DNA of 64,000 bases. It comes from Crambe crambe. Its lineage: Eukaryota; Porifera; Demospongiae; Poecilosclerida; Crambeidae. Below the pieces are notes generated by a model. The model ran no database searches and was not told where the DNA came from. It saw nothing but the letters and a program-made list of their open reading frames with translations. Positions 57,801 to 64,000 of this stretch are shown piece by piece. Location: the NCBI GenBank assembly GCA_963924555.1, contig OZ004587.1:3844001-3908000 (forward strand), written 5' to 3'. Position numbers and translations under genes: made by a program. Position 1 is the stretch's first letter. Each line of letters starts with the position of its first letter.

Positions 57801-60800
57801 ACAGAAAAAGTTTTGAGGATGTTATGACCTTTTGGCGTATGCTAGTAATTTTGATCACCAGCACTCTCTTTACAAGTTTTTCATAGCTTTACTTATGTGA
57901 CTTTGCCTGCTGTATGTAATCTCACCTAAATTGTAGTCTAGTTGATTCCTTGAGTTTCTACTTCATGATTACTAACTTTGTATCTGTGGCAGCACTGGTC
58001 CCCCTCTGAGGGGAGAGAGGGAAGAATCAGGAGAGGAGGAAGACTGTGAGAGGGGCATGTTTCACCTTATTCTAGTATACTTTACCAGTTCATGCAGTGA
58101 GTTAATAGTAGCTGTAAGTTGTTTGAATGCTCAGAATGAATTGACAAATGTTTGCCATGAAAAAGCTCCTCTTGCTACCAGGTAAAGTTTCTACACCTGT
58201 TCAAGATTTAATGAATACTTGAAAGTTATTAACTTACATAGCTCGAGGAACCTTTAGTTGCAGGTAGCCACTGACATGGTAGAGAAGTGCAGGATATTTC
58301 ACAATTACAAGCATACATTAGTATAAAAGCTCTCCCACATGATTACAAACTTCAGACAATCCAGCCATGCATTCAATTTAACAGCAACCATGTATAGAGT
58401 AACCAACTTCTTTGTGATGATTTAATTTCATACCTCTAAATTTCACTAATAATATGTCCATTGGTTGAACCATAATTATTGGTAGTGTTGGCCGGAAGTA
58501 GAGAGATATTGTTGTTGTTGACAGTGGTCATCACTTGGACTAATGCAGCCATGTTTGTATCACCTTCATACTCTCTGTGCACTTCCACATATGGATTGAT
58601 GACATTGTCGATGTACTGGATCATCAAATGTTTAGATGAGTGTGTCACAAGACAGTCAGGTGGGAAATAAAAATTAGGGTGGCAGCGAAAGATTTCTCTG
58701 GAGCTCATAGTTACCAAACTGGTATTTGGCATCTGCTTGGCCCATGGACCGTGAAGATTCTAAGAAAGTGGAAATCACTGGCATGAATGACAAGCATCAT
58801 TTCTTTCTGTGATTTACTTACTGGTGATTTCTTGCCTATTTATAAGGCAAGACAATAATATCTAGAAAATACTCCTGCTAGTTGTGCTTGCCCTTTGATT
58901 TATGATAAGCTCAAATCCTACTCAAGAATGTGACCCCAAAATTCAAATGATTTTTGCGACATCAGGATGCTGTGATTACACCCTAAATAAATGCTCTATA
59001 ATTATATCCTCAAAGGAGACAATGTCCACATTTCTTTAATTGTATGGCAGTCATGCACTTCGACATCTGAATCAACCTTTCTCTTCATCTAACTCTTTAC
59101 CAAACTTGCATGAAAAAGATCTATAGCTGCTGAGATGCCATGCTGACTAATAGCTACTAGTTGGAAGATGAGGGATATACCTAGAGATAATATACAATTT
59201 TTATTATAAACTTATGATGCTGTGTATATGGACCACGTTTCTTTAACACTGTCAGAGGCATTGTCTGCTTTCACTTCTTAAAGTATAGTTTCATATGATG
59301 TGCTGCAAGATGGTGTATTTTTTTATCCTATACACTACACCCCCTTCAAATATTCAAGACCTAAAATTATTATTCACAGACTTGTAGTAGACGTTTGATA
59401 TTGCTAGCACTGCTTTTACGGCCTTAATTGCTTCATTTGAGTGATGGGTATTCACTAGGGAGGTATGGTTTCAAAATTATTAGTCAGAATACCAAAATGA
59501 TCTTGGAGTTCATCTCTTGGTTTGAAATATCCACAGTGATATGGTGAGAAAAAAAAATACTTAAGTGAGTTACAAAGCCAAGTGCCCATTGCAATGCTGA
59601 ACACGTGTTTAATATTCCTCTGAATATTGCAGTGTGAAATATTCCAGAAACACGAAAATACTTTAACGAAAAAAATTATAGTATGATATATACACAAGAA
59701 CTCCTAAGAATGTCAATGAGGAGAATTAATGTTTTAGAAACTGTAAATAACTCTATGTGTAATATACACTATCTAGCTAGCTCTTTCAAATCATTTTTAG
59801 CACTGATAGTAATTATATTGTATTTTGACCTGTAGGTTCCTCTGAGTCACGTCGACTGTATAATGAGGCCATGAAGCAGGGACATATCAAGTCACAAATT
59901 AACAAAGTCCTCCTCTATGGGGCTCCAGGAACTGGTAAATCCAGCTCCATGGACCTCTTCATTGGTAACCCTCCACGCCAAGTGAGAATAAGCACCCCTC
60001 TAGCAGCTCGTCCAATCGCAATGCTTCATGTGGGAGTCACCACTGAGGAGTGGAAAAAGCTTTCTCCAAAAGAACGGAAAAAAAATTTAGCTAGGGCCAT
60101 TCATGCTCAGCTTCATGCCAACGACTCAGACTCGGGAGGGGAATCTGTCTCTGGTCAGGCATCAGGTGATGATTCTGATTCTGGTGAACTGTTAATCGAA
60201 AGGGAAACTGATACTCATAGTAAAGAATATAAGTCATCCACACATGATGAAAATTCAACACCAACTAGAAAACTGAAAAAAGGTTCTGTACCAGAGGAAA
60301 AGTTCTCACTGCCATCCATTAGCACACATGAGGAACTAATGGAACTATTGGACGAGATCTCTGATTTAGATGAACCTTCACCTGTCTTCCGTAAGGTCAA
60401 TTTGATTGATTCTGGGGGACAACCACAATTTCATGAGGTGCTACCTGTATTTCTTCGTCGCATGTCCCTCTACATATTTGTATTCAAGCTGTCAGAAGAG
60501 CTCGCCACCAAACCCATGGTGGAGTATTTCGGTGAAGATGGGGAACGAGTGGGAACCCCTTACCAATCAGCTCAGTCCAACGAGCAGCTGTTGAAGCACT
60601 GCCTTCGCACTTTGCACACCCACAGATCATCTCCCGATACTAAAGGTGAGTGCTCCAAAATCATGATTGTGGGGACCCACAGGGATGAAGAACACCTGTG
60701 CATCACCGAAACACAAGAGGAGAAGAACAAGAAGTTAGCAGAGCTGTTGCTTCCGATGTTCCAAGATGAAGTCATCTACTACAACCTGCCAGAAAATAAG

Positions 60801-62298
60801 TTGATCTTTCCAGTCAATGCCAAAAATCCTGAAAAGTTTGATAAAGATACAGCTAGAGAGATCCAAAGTGTAGTCCTAACACAGTGTATGCCTGATCCCA
60901 TTGATGTGCCTCTTCAGTACTTCTCTTTGGAAATTGTCCTTGAAGAAGTCAGCCTTTCTCTAGATAGAGGTATATTGAGCAAACAAGAATGCCTTAAAGC
61001 AGCAGATAAGCTTTACTTTGATGAGCATACACTTGGTGCAGCTCTTCAGTTTCTTGATGAAATTTCGGCAGTCTTCTATTTCCCTGAGGTTCTGGAGGGT
61101 GTTGTATTCACTAACCCTCAAGTCCTCTTGGACAAGGTAACTGAGTTAGTAGAGAAGATCTTCTGCTTGAGACAAAAGGTTGGTGGTGAAAAAAATCATG
61201 CACTTTCTGGACGCTGGCAGAAGTTTAAAGATCATGGAATTGTTAGTTTAGAGCTTCTGCAAGAGAAAGGGTTTAAAAAACATTATGTGCCTGATATCTT
61301 TACTCCTGTTGATCTTGTCAAGCTCTTTAGAAAGCTACTCATCATAGCTGACTTTAGTGCTTCTGAGTACATCATGCCTGCCCTCCTTCCTGTCCTCGAG
61401 ACTGAGAAAGTTCATGAGTATCGTGTGACCAGTAGCTCTCCTGTAGCTCCCCTTGCTCTGGCTTTCCCTCTTGGAGCTCCTCGTCTCGGTACTTACTGCA
61501 GTCTCACAAGCTTCCTAGTCTCTCCTGACAACGAGTTTCCTTGTCCTTGGAAGATAATGCTACTGCCTCGTTCCAACACTCCAGCTTGTCTCAATCGAAA
61601 CTGCATCCTATTTTCGATACCTGGCTACCCTGGCTCTGTTTCGCTGATTGACACGTTCACTCACTTTGAAGTGCATGTGGACACAGCCCAGACCAGCTGT
61701 AGCAAGCTGTGTTCTTTAGTCTCCCAAGCCATAATGTCAGGTCTGAAGAAAGTGACTGTGGTCCTTAGCTACAACAACTCCATTCCATCGAAAGCAGTGC
61801 TCTGTCCATGTGGGGGTGAAGATCCGCACATTGCCACTTTTGGAGATGGAGACCGAGTCTGGATCTGCAGTCAGAATAGCAAGGTATTTGGAGAGCTGAC
61901 TCCTAAACATAAGTTGTGGTGTGATCAAGTGGATCATTCTTCAGCTAAAGGTAAAGGTACTAATGGATCCTCTTTTATGACATACAAAAATGATTTGTTG
62001 TACAGTTACAGCATCACTGGATTTGAAGAGTGTGCGCAGAGCTCTGTGGGATGCCAGATGCAAGTGGTATGATATCGGTGTGGAGCTGAACTTGGATACA
62101 GCAACTCTAGACACAATTGATGCTAACTTCCATGGAAAGGTTGAAGACTGCTTCCGAGAAGTTCTCTCAAAGTGGCTCAATGTCACTTCACCTGATCCCT
62201 CATGGGAAGCACTGGTGGAGGCCCTCAGGTCTCCTGCAGTGGAACACCCTGAAATTGCTGCCAAGATTGAGAGCAAGTATATTGTAGAAGAACACTAG
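41501..62298 (+). CDS. SRCR-2A-DEATH(x3)-Roc/COR-DEATH gene, eight exons, single 1305-codon frame
   Basis: Exons 41501-41711, 43818-43964, 44955-45272, 53053-53322, 53737-54039, 54509-54769, 59836-61950 and 62006-62298. Every intron is GT-AG and in phase 1, and the total (3918 nt) is divisible by three with one terminal stop. Order: N-terminal membrane anchor ([20 protein letters not shown]), the first half of an SRCR domain ([24 protein letters not shown]), a second hydrophobic stretch ([14 protein letters not shown]), a 2A motif, three DEATH-like domains, a P-loop GTPase of Roc type with a COR-like region, and a terminal DEATH-like domain. Skipping at 2A would give a 224-residue membrane protein and a 1081-residue cytosolic protein. 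The DEATH/GTPase half is firm. The first three exons are joined on phase and spacing only, and a first exon upstream of 41501 is possible. AATAAA lies at 62405. Confidence 0.65.
42752..43384 (-). CDS. Unrecognised intronless ORF nested in intron 1 of the 2A gene
   Basis: 210 codons on the strand opposite the host. Possible later starts exist ([10 protein letters not shown] at codon 36). It is Ser/Thr/Asn/Lys-rich with aromatic blocks ([30 protein letters not shown]). It has no signal peptide, membrane helix or motif I can name. Length, even composition and conserved-looking aromatic spacing argue for a real or recently real gene. It could equally be the coding part of a decayed mobile element. 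Confidence 0.45.
   Translation of the reverse strand: MEEEIAISLNSYCKVIATLVATRHNKLIRIKVSAIMSNSAEEGEGMGNDTATAKGFFNNSMPVYFYTGNKPKEQQFPSIEWTRESEPDTTRADNNTTTYTSVHGWTINGKAIFSKPGGVSTGGTYNSSVSTTTEVKDFTLRRDDTSWMFYYTKLKGENKKGQGAYKDHFSAPSSKEKTLNYRRTVYDIAQFADSSCTFDFYKKNFCTKYI
43818..43964 (+). CDS. Exon: N-terminal half of an SRCR domain
   Basis: It encodes about 49 residues with the SRCR pattern: [20 protein letters not shown], then [20 protein letters not shown], ending SSTG at the donor (ACAG|GTAGTA, phase 1). SRCR domains bind microbial or endogenous ligands in many animal receptors and are abundant in sponges. The second half of the domain (two or more further cysteines) was not found downstream. 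Reading upstream of the acceptor gives a signal-peptide-like run ([20 protein letters not shown]), so an alternative first exon starting at 43763 is possible. Confidence 0.65.
44955..45272 (+). CDS. Exon: second hydrophobic segment, Cys-rich stretch and 2A motif
   Basis: It encodes [19 protein letters not shown], a Cys-containing region ([27 protein letters not shown]), a basic KWYRRRRS patch, then the hydrophobic lead-in APLTLLLC and GDVETNPGP. Donor CCTG|GTGAGT, phase 1. The open frame also extends left of the acceptor to 44789, so an unspliced start there is an alternative. Confidence 0.7.
45248..45271 (+). promoter_or_regulatory. 2A (StopGo) translational recoding motif
   Basis: Codons GAT GTT GAA ACT AAT CCT GGT CCT give DVETNPGP, a full match to the D-V/I-E-x-N-P-G-P consensus, preceded by Gly and the Leu-rich stretch that active 2A sequences usually have. 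Known mechanism: the ribosome fails to link Gly to the last Pro, releases the upstream chain and continues. The downstream product would begin [10 protein letters not shown]. The motif ends one base before an exon boundary. Confidence 0.88.
45852..46321. mobile_element. MITE-like element, about 470 bp, with TTAATTTTCGAGG ends
   Basis: The left TAGTATTTAATTTTCGAGG plus TTTATATTTCACGAAT is mirrored by ATTCACGAAATATGAA and CCTCGAAAATTAAGTGCTA. No transposase. It lies in the 7.8-kb intron after the 2A exon. Confidence 0.7.
46516..49213. repeat. 29-bp satellite, about 93 copies, with higher-order structure
   Basis: The unit TTGGGACTAATATGCATGTAGCTACAGCC repeats head-to-tail without spacers. Variants are GGACT or GGATT, GCATG or GTATG, and CAGCC, CAACC or CAGCT. 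The order of variants repeats at an offset of 1131 bp (39 units): positions 46681, 46741, 46981 and 47161 match 47812, 47872, 48112 and 48292. Each unit contains the palindromes ATGCAT and GTAGCTAC. It sits inside the intron that separates the 2A exon from the first DEATH exon. Confidence 0.97.
50152..50690. mobile_element. MITE with CTGTAAATC ends and TA target site, 539 bp
   Basis: Left CTGTAAATCAAGAAATTTTC and right GAAAATTTCCCGATTTACAG are inverted repeats, both flanked by TA. No transposase frame; the open frame at 50239-50424 is unsupported. Confidence 0.8.
51424..51890. mobile_element. Inverted-repeat element with GCCAGCCCAGCTTTT ends
   Basis: Left GTCGCCAGCCCAGCTTTT is mirrored by AAAAGCTGGGTTGGTGATG. 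Inside, GGGGGTCTGGTGGCTCTAG is mirrored by CTAGAGCTCCCAGACCAC. A long C run followed by an A run lies near the right arm. Related single ends occur at about 27747 (GTCGCCAGCCCAGCTTTTC) and about 63755 (GGGTCTGGTGACTCTAGC). Confidence 0.75.
52181..52772. mobile_element. Non-autonomous element with about 75-bp inverted repeats and a captured helicase piece
   Basis: Left CCTCGTCCCCAGGCTCTCG through GGGAGGGGAAGAAAGAGAGCC is mirrored on the right by GGCTCTCTTTCTTCCCC through CGAGAGCCTAGGGACGAGG. The ends match the short hairpin at 28155-28340. The interior carries a minus-strand helicase fragment. Confidence 0.88.
52318..52539 (-). pseudogene. RecQ-like helicase fragment inside the element
   Basis: 73 codons: [19 protein letters not shown], then a Walker A-like [17 protein letters not shown], then [11 protein letters not shown], the motif I and Ia region of a RecQ/DEAD-type helicase. 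Nothing past motif Ia is present, so it cannot be a working helicase. Such fragments recur in repetitive DNA of several animals; capture by the element is inferred. Confidence 0.7.
53053..54769 (+). CDS. Exons: three tandem DEATH-like domains
   Basis: Each exon (53053-53322, 53737-54039, 54509-54769) encodes one domain of about 85-100 residues with the same pattern: a short Pro-containing lead, a hydrophobic helix, [15 protein letters not shown] or WYLVGDSL, then P.S.L..I, and a later W....P.ASW..L..EL or PCPSW. This is the DEATH-fold pattern common in sponge proteins. All are phase 1-1, so any may be skipped or duplicated without breaking frame. The first begins PPLSVENV directly after the 2A Pro-Ala. 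They probably recruit other DEATH proteins in immune or cell-death signalling, which is inference from fold. Confidence 0.8.
55728..55867. mobile_element. Palindromic hairpin element, about 140 bp
   Basis: GCTTATTGCAC with TTGAATATCAGATTTATTACTA on the left is mirrored by TAGTAATAAATCATGATATTC and GTGCAATAAGT on the right. The centre carries ATTTCACTCGGCC/GGCCTCGTGAAAT. The whole reads as one stem. Confidence 0.85.
56160..56368. mobile_element. Hairpin MITE with about 80-bp arms
   Basis: Left TGTAGGGATAACCATTACTC, AAAAAAGTAAGGAAACAAGG and GAGTGGAAATGGGATCAATC are mirrored on the right from GATTGATCCCATTTCCACTC to ATCCCTACA. Arms are about 95% identical, which suggests recent activity. Confidence 0.9.
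58436..58732 (-). pseudogene. DDE-type (pogo/jerky-like) transposase fragment
   Basis: 98 codons: [20 protein letters not shown], then [18 protein letters not shown]. This resembles the segment before the third catalytic region of pogo/CENP-B-like DDE transposases, where a CHP..FP...H.TH block and Y....I.PYV are typical. No other domain parts are open nearby. It may be the remnant of an autonomous relative of the local TA-target MITEs. Confidence 0.5.
59836..61950 (+). CDS. Exon: Roc/Ras-like GTPase with COR-like region
   Basis: A single 705-codon exon. Counting from the Met at 59871: P-loop GAPGTGKS at 17-24; an unusually long acidic, Ser-rich insertion (about 80-130); switch [12 protein letters not shown] around 178-187; [18 protein letters not shown]; a G4-like GTHRDE at about 268-273 in place of NKxD; then PVNAKN as a SAK-like G5. 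From about 345 a COR-like helical/winged region follows ([44 protein letters not shown]). The rest (to about 690) is Leu-rich, mixed alpha/beta, with VLSYNN; no further domain named. Roc-COR with DEATH recalls DAPK1 and other Roco proteins, but without a kinase here. Confidence 0.82.
62006..62298 (+). CDS. Exon: C-terminal DEATH-like domain and stop
   Basis: [20 protein letters not shown], then [27 protein letters not shown] and [15 protein letters not shown] are close to the consensus DEATH pattern of sponge proteins. The frame joins in phase 1 to the GTPase exon (AAAG|GTAAAG to TACAG|TTACAG); a second donor 6 bp downstream would add two residues. Stop at 62296-62298, AATAAA at 62405-62410. 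Confidence 0.87.
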
Positions 62299-62404
62299 GA
62301 ACTGATTGAGTTTTTACAAGTGTTTTTTTTTCGTGTCCTGGATACATCACTTGTACTTTAATGAAAGTTTAATGTAGTTAAACAGTGTTAACGTAATCAT
62401 GGGC

Positions 62405-62410
62405 AATAAA
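62405..62410 (+). terminator. Poly(A) signal AATAAA
   Basis: It lies 107 bp after the stop codon of the DEATH-GTPase gene, with no competing hexamer nearer. Confidence 0.6.
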
Positions 62411-62640
62411 GGGGGCAGTGCCTCATTGGGCTGGGTTTGGCAAAATAGGCAGTTGCCCTCAATCTGCGAGCAGCAAAGTGCAAGGCAGTGAAGTTAATTT
62501 TAGTCCTGGGGGATGGCTACTACAACCACAGGGCCGGCGTCAACAACAGGGACGACGATGACGCCAACTCCCAGAGGACCGACAAGGGTTAACGTAGCGG
62601 GCGTGTATAAACTTCGGACCGGTGTCACAGTTTATTTTGT

Positions 62641-62730
62641 CGCTGGGAGATTCTGTCGCGGCGACAAAATATCCTAGGAAATTCTGTCGCGAGCGACATA
62701 ATCTCCTAGGATATTTCGTCGCCGCCAGGA
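62641..62730. repeat. Nested palindrome with repeated CTGTCGC and CCTAGGA words
   Basis: GGCGACAAAATATCCTAGGA is mirrored by TCCTAGGATATTTCGTCGCC. Between them lie GAAATTCTGTCGCGAGCGAC and a further CCTAGGA-type word. It lies about 350 bp past the DEATH-GTPase stop codon. No coding capacity. Confidence 0.8.
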
Positions 62731-63012
62731 TATATTGTCACTGCATATAAACATAGATATACTTATCGGAGAGGTGGCATAGCTATATCTGATTATACAA
62801 ACACAATCGGTCACCAACAAATAGCTTTCCTAGCAATAAAACATCTCCTAGGTCGTTTCTGTCTTGGTGATAAATCTTTAATGGGATATTTTTTCACTAG
62901 TTTTTTCTATAGATATTAAAAATGAGAGAAAGAGCAATGCTATTTATAGGTGCATCAAAATCTCAAGCTTGTTAGCTATTCACCTTTAATATAGTTGGGT
63001 GTGGTGTTGCAG

Positions 63013-63316
63013 CAGTTTCTGCATTCATATCCAGCTGAGCAAGAGTTCGCCTTCTTTCTACAATTGGTTCGCACACCTGTAACCTCTTATCAAACTCTCA
63101 AGTCTATTCCTGATGGTCTTGATGTTTTCATTAGTGTCTCACACTACAGCGAGTGAGTTATTCTTTATGGACCATCTGTAATAATTATGATAGTGACTGA
63201 AGTATTGTCCCCACAGGTGCAGAACCCAGCAGGATCTCTTCCAGTGCTTCATTGGAGGCTGTCATCCCATTTTCAAATTTTGTTCTGAACCACGGATGTC
63301 ATCAAGCCATTTATGA
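63013..63316 (+). CDS. Two exon-like blocks of an unrecognised gene 3' end
   Basis: Block 63013-63152 (QFLHSYPAEQEFAFFLQLV, then PDGLDVFISVSHYS) has donor GCGA|GTGAGT. Block 63217-63316 (CRTQQDLFQCFIGGCHPIF to ...SSHL and stop) follows CCACAG. The join is in phase 2. The blocks keep reading frame and strong splice sites, but I recognise no family. They may be an alternative 3' end, a separate gene, or a captured fragment. Confidence 0.4.
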
Positions 63317-64000
63317 TGCTGTTCTTCCACCGACAATCCCAGGTTATTGAACATAGAGTAGTGGGTGGCCGGACATTGTGTAATAAAACCTTTTGAAGTA
63401 CACCGTACCCACTAATTGTAGGAATTCCAAAATAGCCTGACTTCCAGTTTAAGGGTAACCCTTAGGCAGCTTTAGTATTAGCCAGTGGCTAGTTGGTTCG
63501 CCTTGTGCCCATTTTGGACACTAAAGTTATAAAATAAAGGTTCCTGAAGCAGTACTTCTAGTAATAAGGAAGCAAAAAAGTGGCTTTACCTATCCCACTG
63601 AAAAAGGACACATAATCACAGCCAGTACATACCAACAGTGTCTGAAGAACATGGGGTAACTCTGATGGTGTGAGCTTGCCTAGCTCTGGATCAGTAGTCT
63701 GATGTAGCCAACCCTTTACCTTCCTTTTCTTGGGGGCGGGGGAAGGAGAAAGGGTCTGGTGACTCTAGCATCAACGACTTGTGTCGCGCATGAAAAACAA
63801 CACTTGGATTCATCATGTGATATAGCCATAAACTTTTGTTTCTACCACTTTTTGGAGCCTGCCCCTTGCTTTTCTATGGGATCAAGATCGACTCGATAAG
63901 CCCTTGATGGGATCGATCGTGGCTGTAGCTAGCTGTTTCAAGTGAGATGAGAAGTTATCAGCAGGTGGATCAATTGACTTATACGGCATTATGAGGCTAG
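63317..64000. other. Right edge, repeat-like, no gene recognised
   Basis: It contains an end-like sequence at about 63735-63775 (GGGTCTGGTGACTCTAGC) related to the element at 51424-51890. No other support for a gene. Confidence 0.45.

Larger units (their letters stand above)
54770..58435. other. Intron with hairpin elements, no gene recognised
   Basis: Part of the 5.1-kb intron between the third DEATH exon and the GTPase exon. It contains a palindrome at 55728-55867 and a hairpin MITE at 56160-56368. Neither strand shows exon-like similarity elsewhere. Confidence 0.55.

Noticed and set aside
59836..61950. NACHT/NLR-type STAND NTPase interpretation of the GTPase exon
   Set aside because: The DSGGQ switch, THRD G4-like motif and following COR-like segment fit the Roc/Ras-like group better than NACHT, and no leucine-rich repeats follow.
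1..64000. tRNA, rRNA or other classical RNA genes
   Set aside because: No A/B-box clover-leaf or rRNA-like sequence was recognised by eye. A tRNAscan-SE and Rfam search would be needed to exclude small ones.

Overview
The window looks like a piece of animal nuclear genome, most likely a demosponge such as Amphimedon or a close relative. The reasons are: A/T-rich DNA with short GT-AG introns (about 50 bp to several kb), single-copy animal genes (MAGOH, COPS4, viperin, HSPBP1-like, IQCE-like), expanded intronless class A-like GPCRs, and a multi-DEATH/Roc-type GTPase gene with an SRCR piece, a set of families characteristic of sponges and other early-branching animals. There are no bacterial-type operons. 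All gene models were assembled by eye from splice sites, reading-frame phase and remembered family similarity; none has transcript support.

Left part (1-21.1 kb). A long minus-strand gene, probably the IQCE orthologue, starts at 21096 and runs off the left edge. Nine exons are visible. Four intronless GPCR genes lie inside its introns: 4200-5459 (+), 6483-7658 (-), 12714-14003 (-) and 17513-18796 (+). The second pair is almost identical through the membrane core but diverged in the cytoplasmic tail. One IQCE exon runs into, or stops just short of, a 21-bp coding-phase minisatellite at about 19.47-19.88 kb.

Middle part (21.2-37.9 kb). This is a compact set of housekeeping and innate-immunity genes. 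MAGOH (+, 6 exons) shares a 158-bp promoter interval with IQCE. COPS4 (-, 10 exons, 406 codons) converges on MAGOH. Viperin/RSAD2 (-, 5 exons) lies just upstream of COPS4. Head-to-head with viperin, only 36 bp between start codons, is an intronless gene fusing a ubiquitin-like domain to a PARP/ART-like domain. An HSPBP1-like armadillo co-chaperone gene (-) follows.

Right part (38-64 kb). This half is rich in transposable elements and satellites and is dominated by one plus-strand gene (about 41.5-62.3 kb). Eight exons, every junction in phase 1, join into a single 1305-codon frame: a membrane segment, half of an SRCR domain, a second hydrophobic segment, a consensus 2A ribosome-skipping motif, three DEATH-like domains, a Roc/COR-like GTPase and a terminal DEATH-like domain. 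If the 2A motif works, one mRNA would yield a membrane-anchored SRCR protein and a separate cytosolic DEATH-GTPase signalling protein. The intron just after the 2A exon holds a 2.7-kb, 29-bp satellite with a 1131-bp higher-order period. The surrounding introns hold many short inverted-repeat elements, one of which carries a RecQ-like helicase fragment.

The viperin/Ub-ART pair and the SRCR-2A-DEATH-GTPase gene suggest that the window includes part of the sponge's immune gene repertoire. This is inference from domain content.
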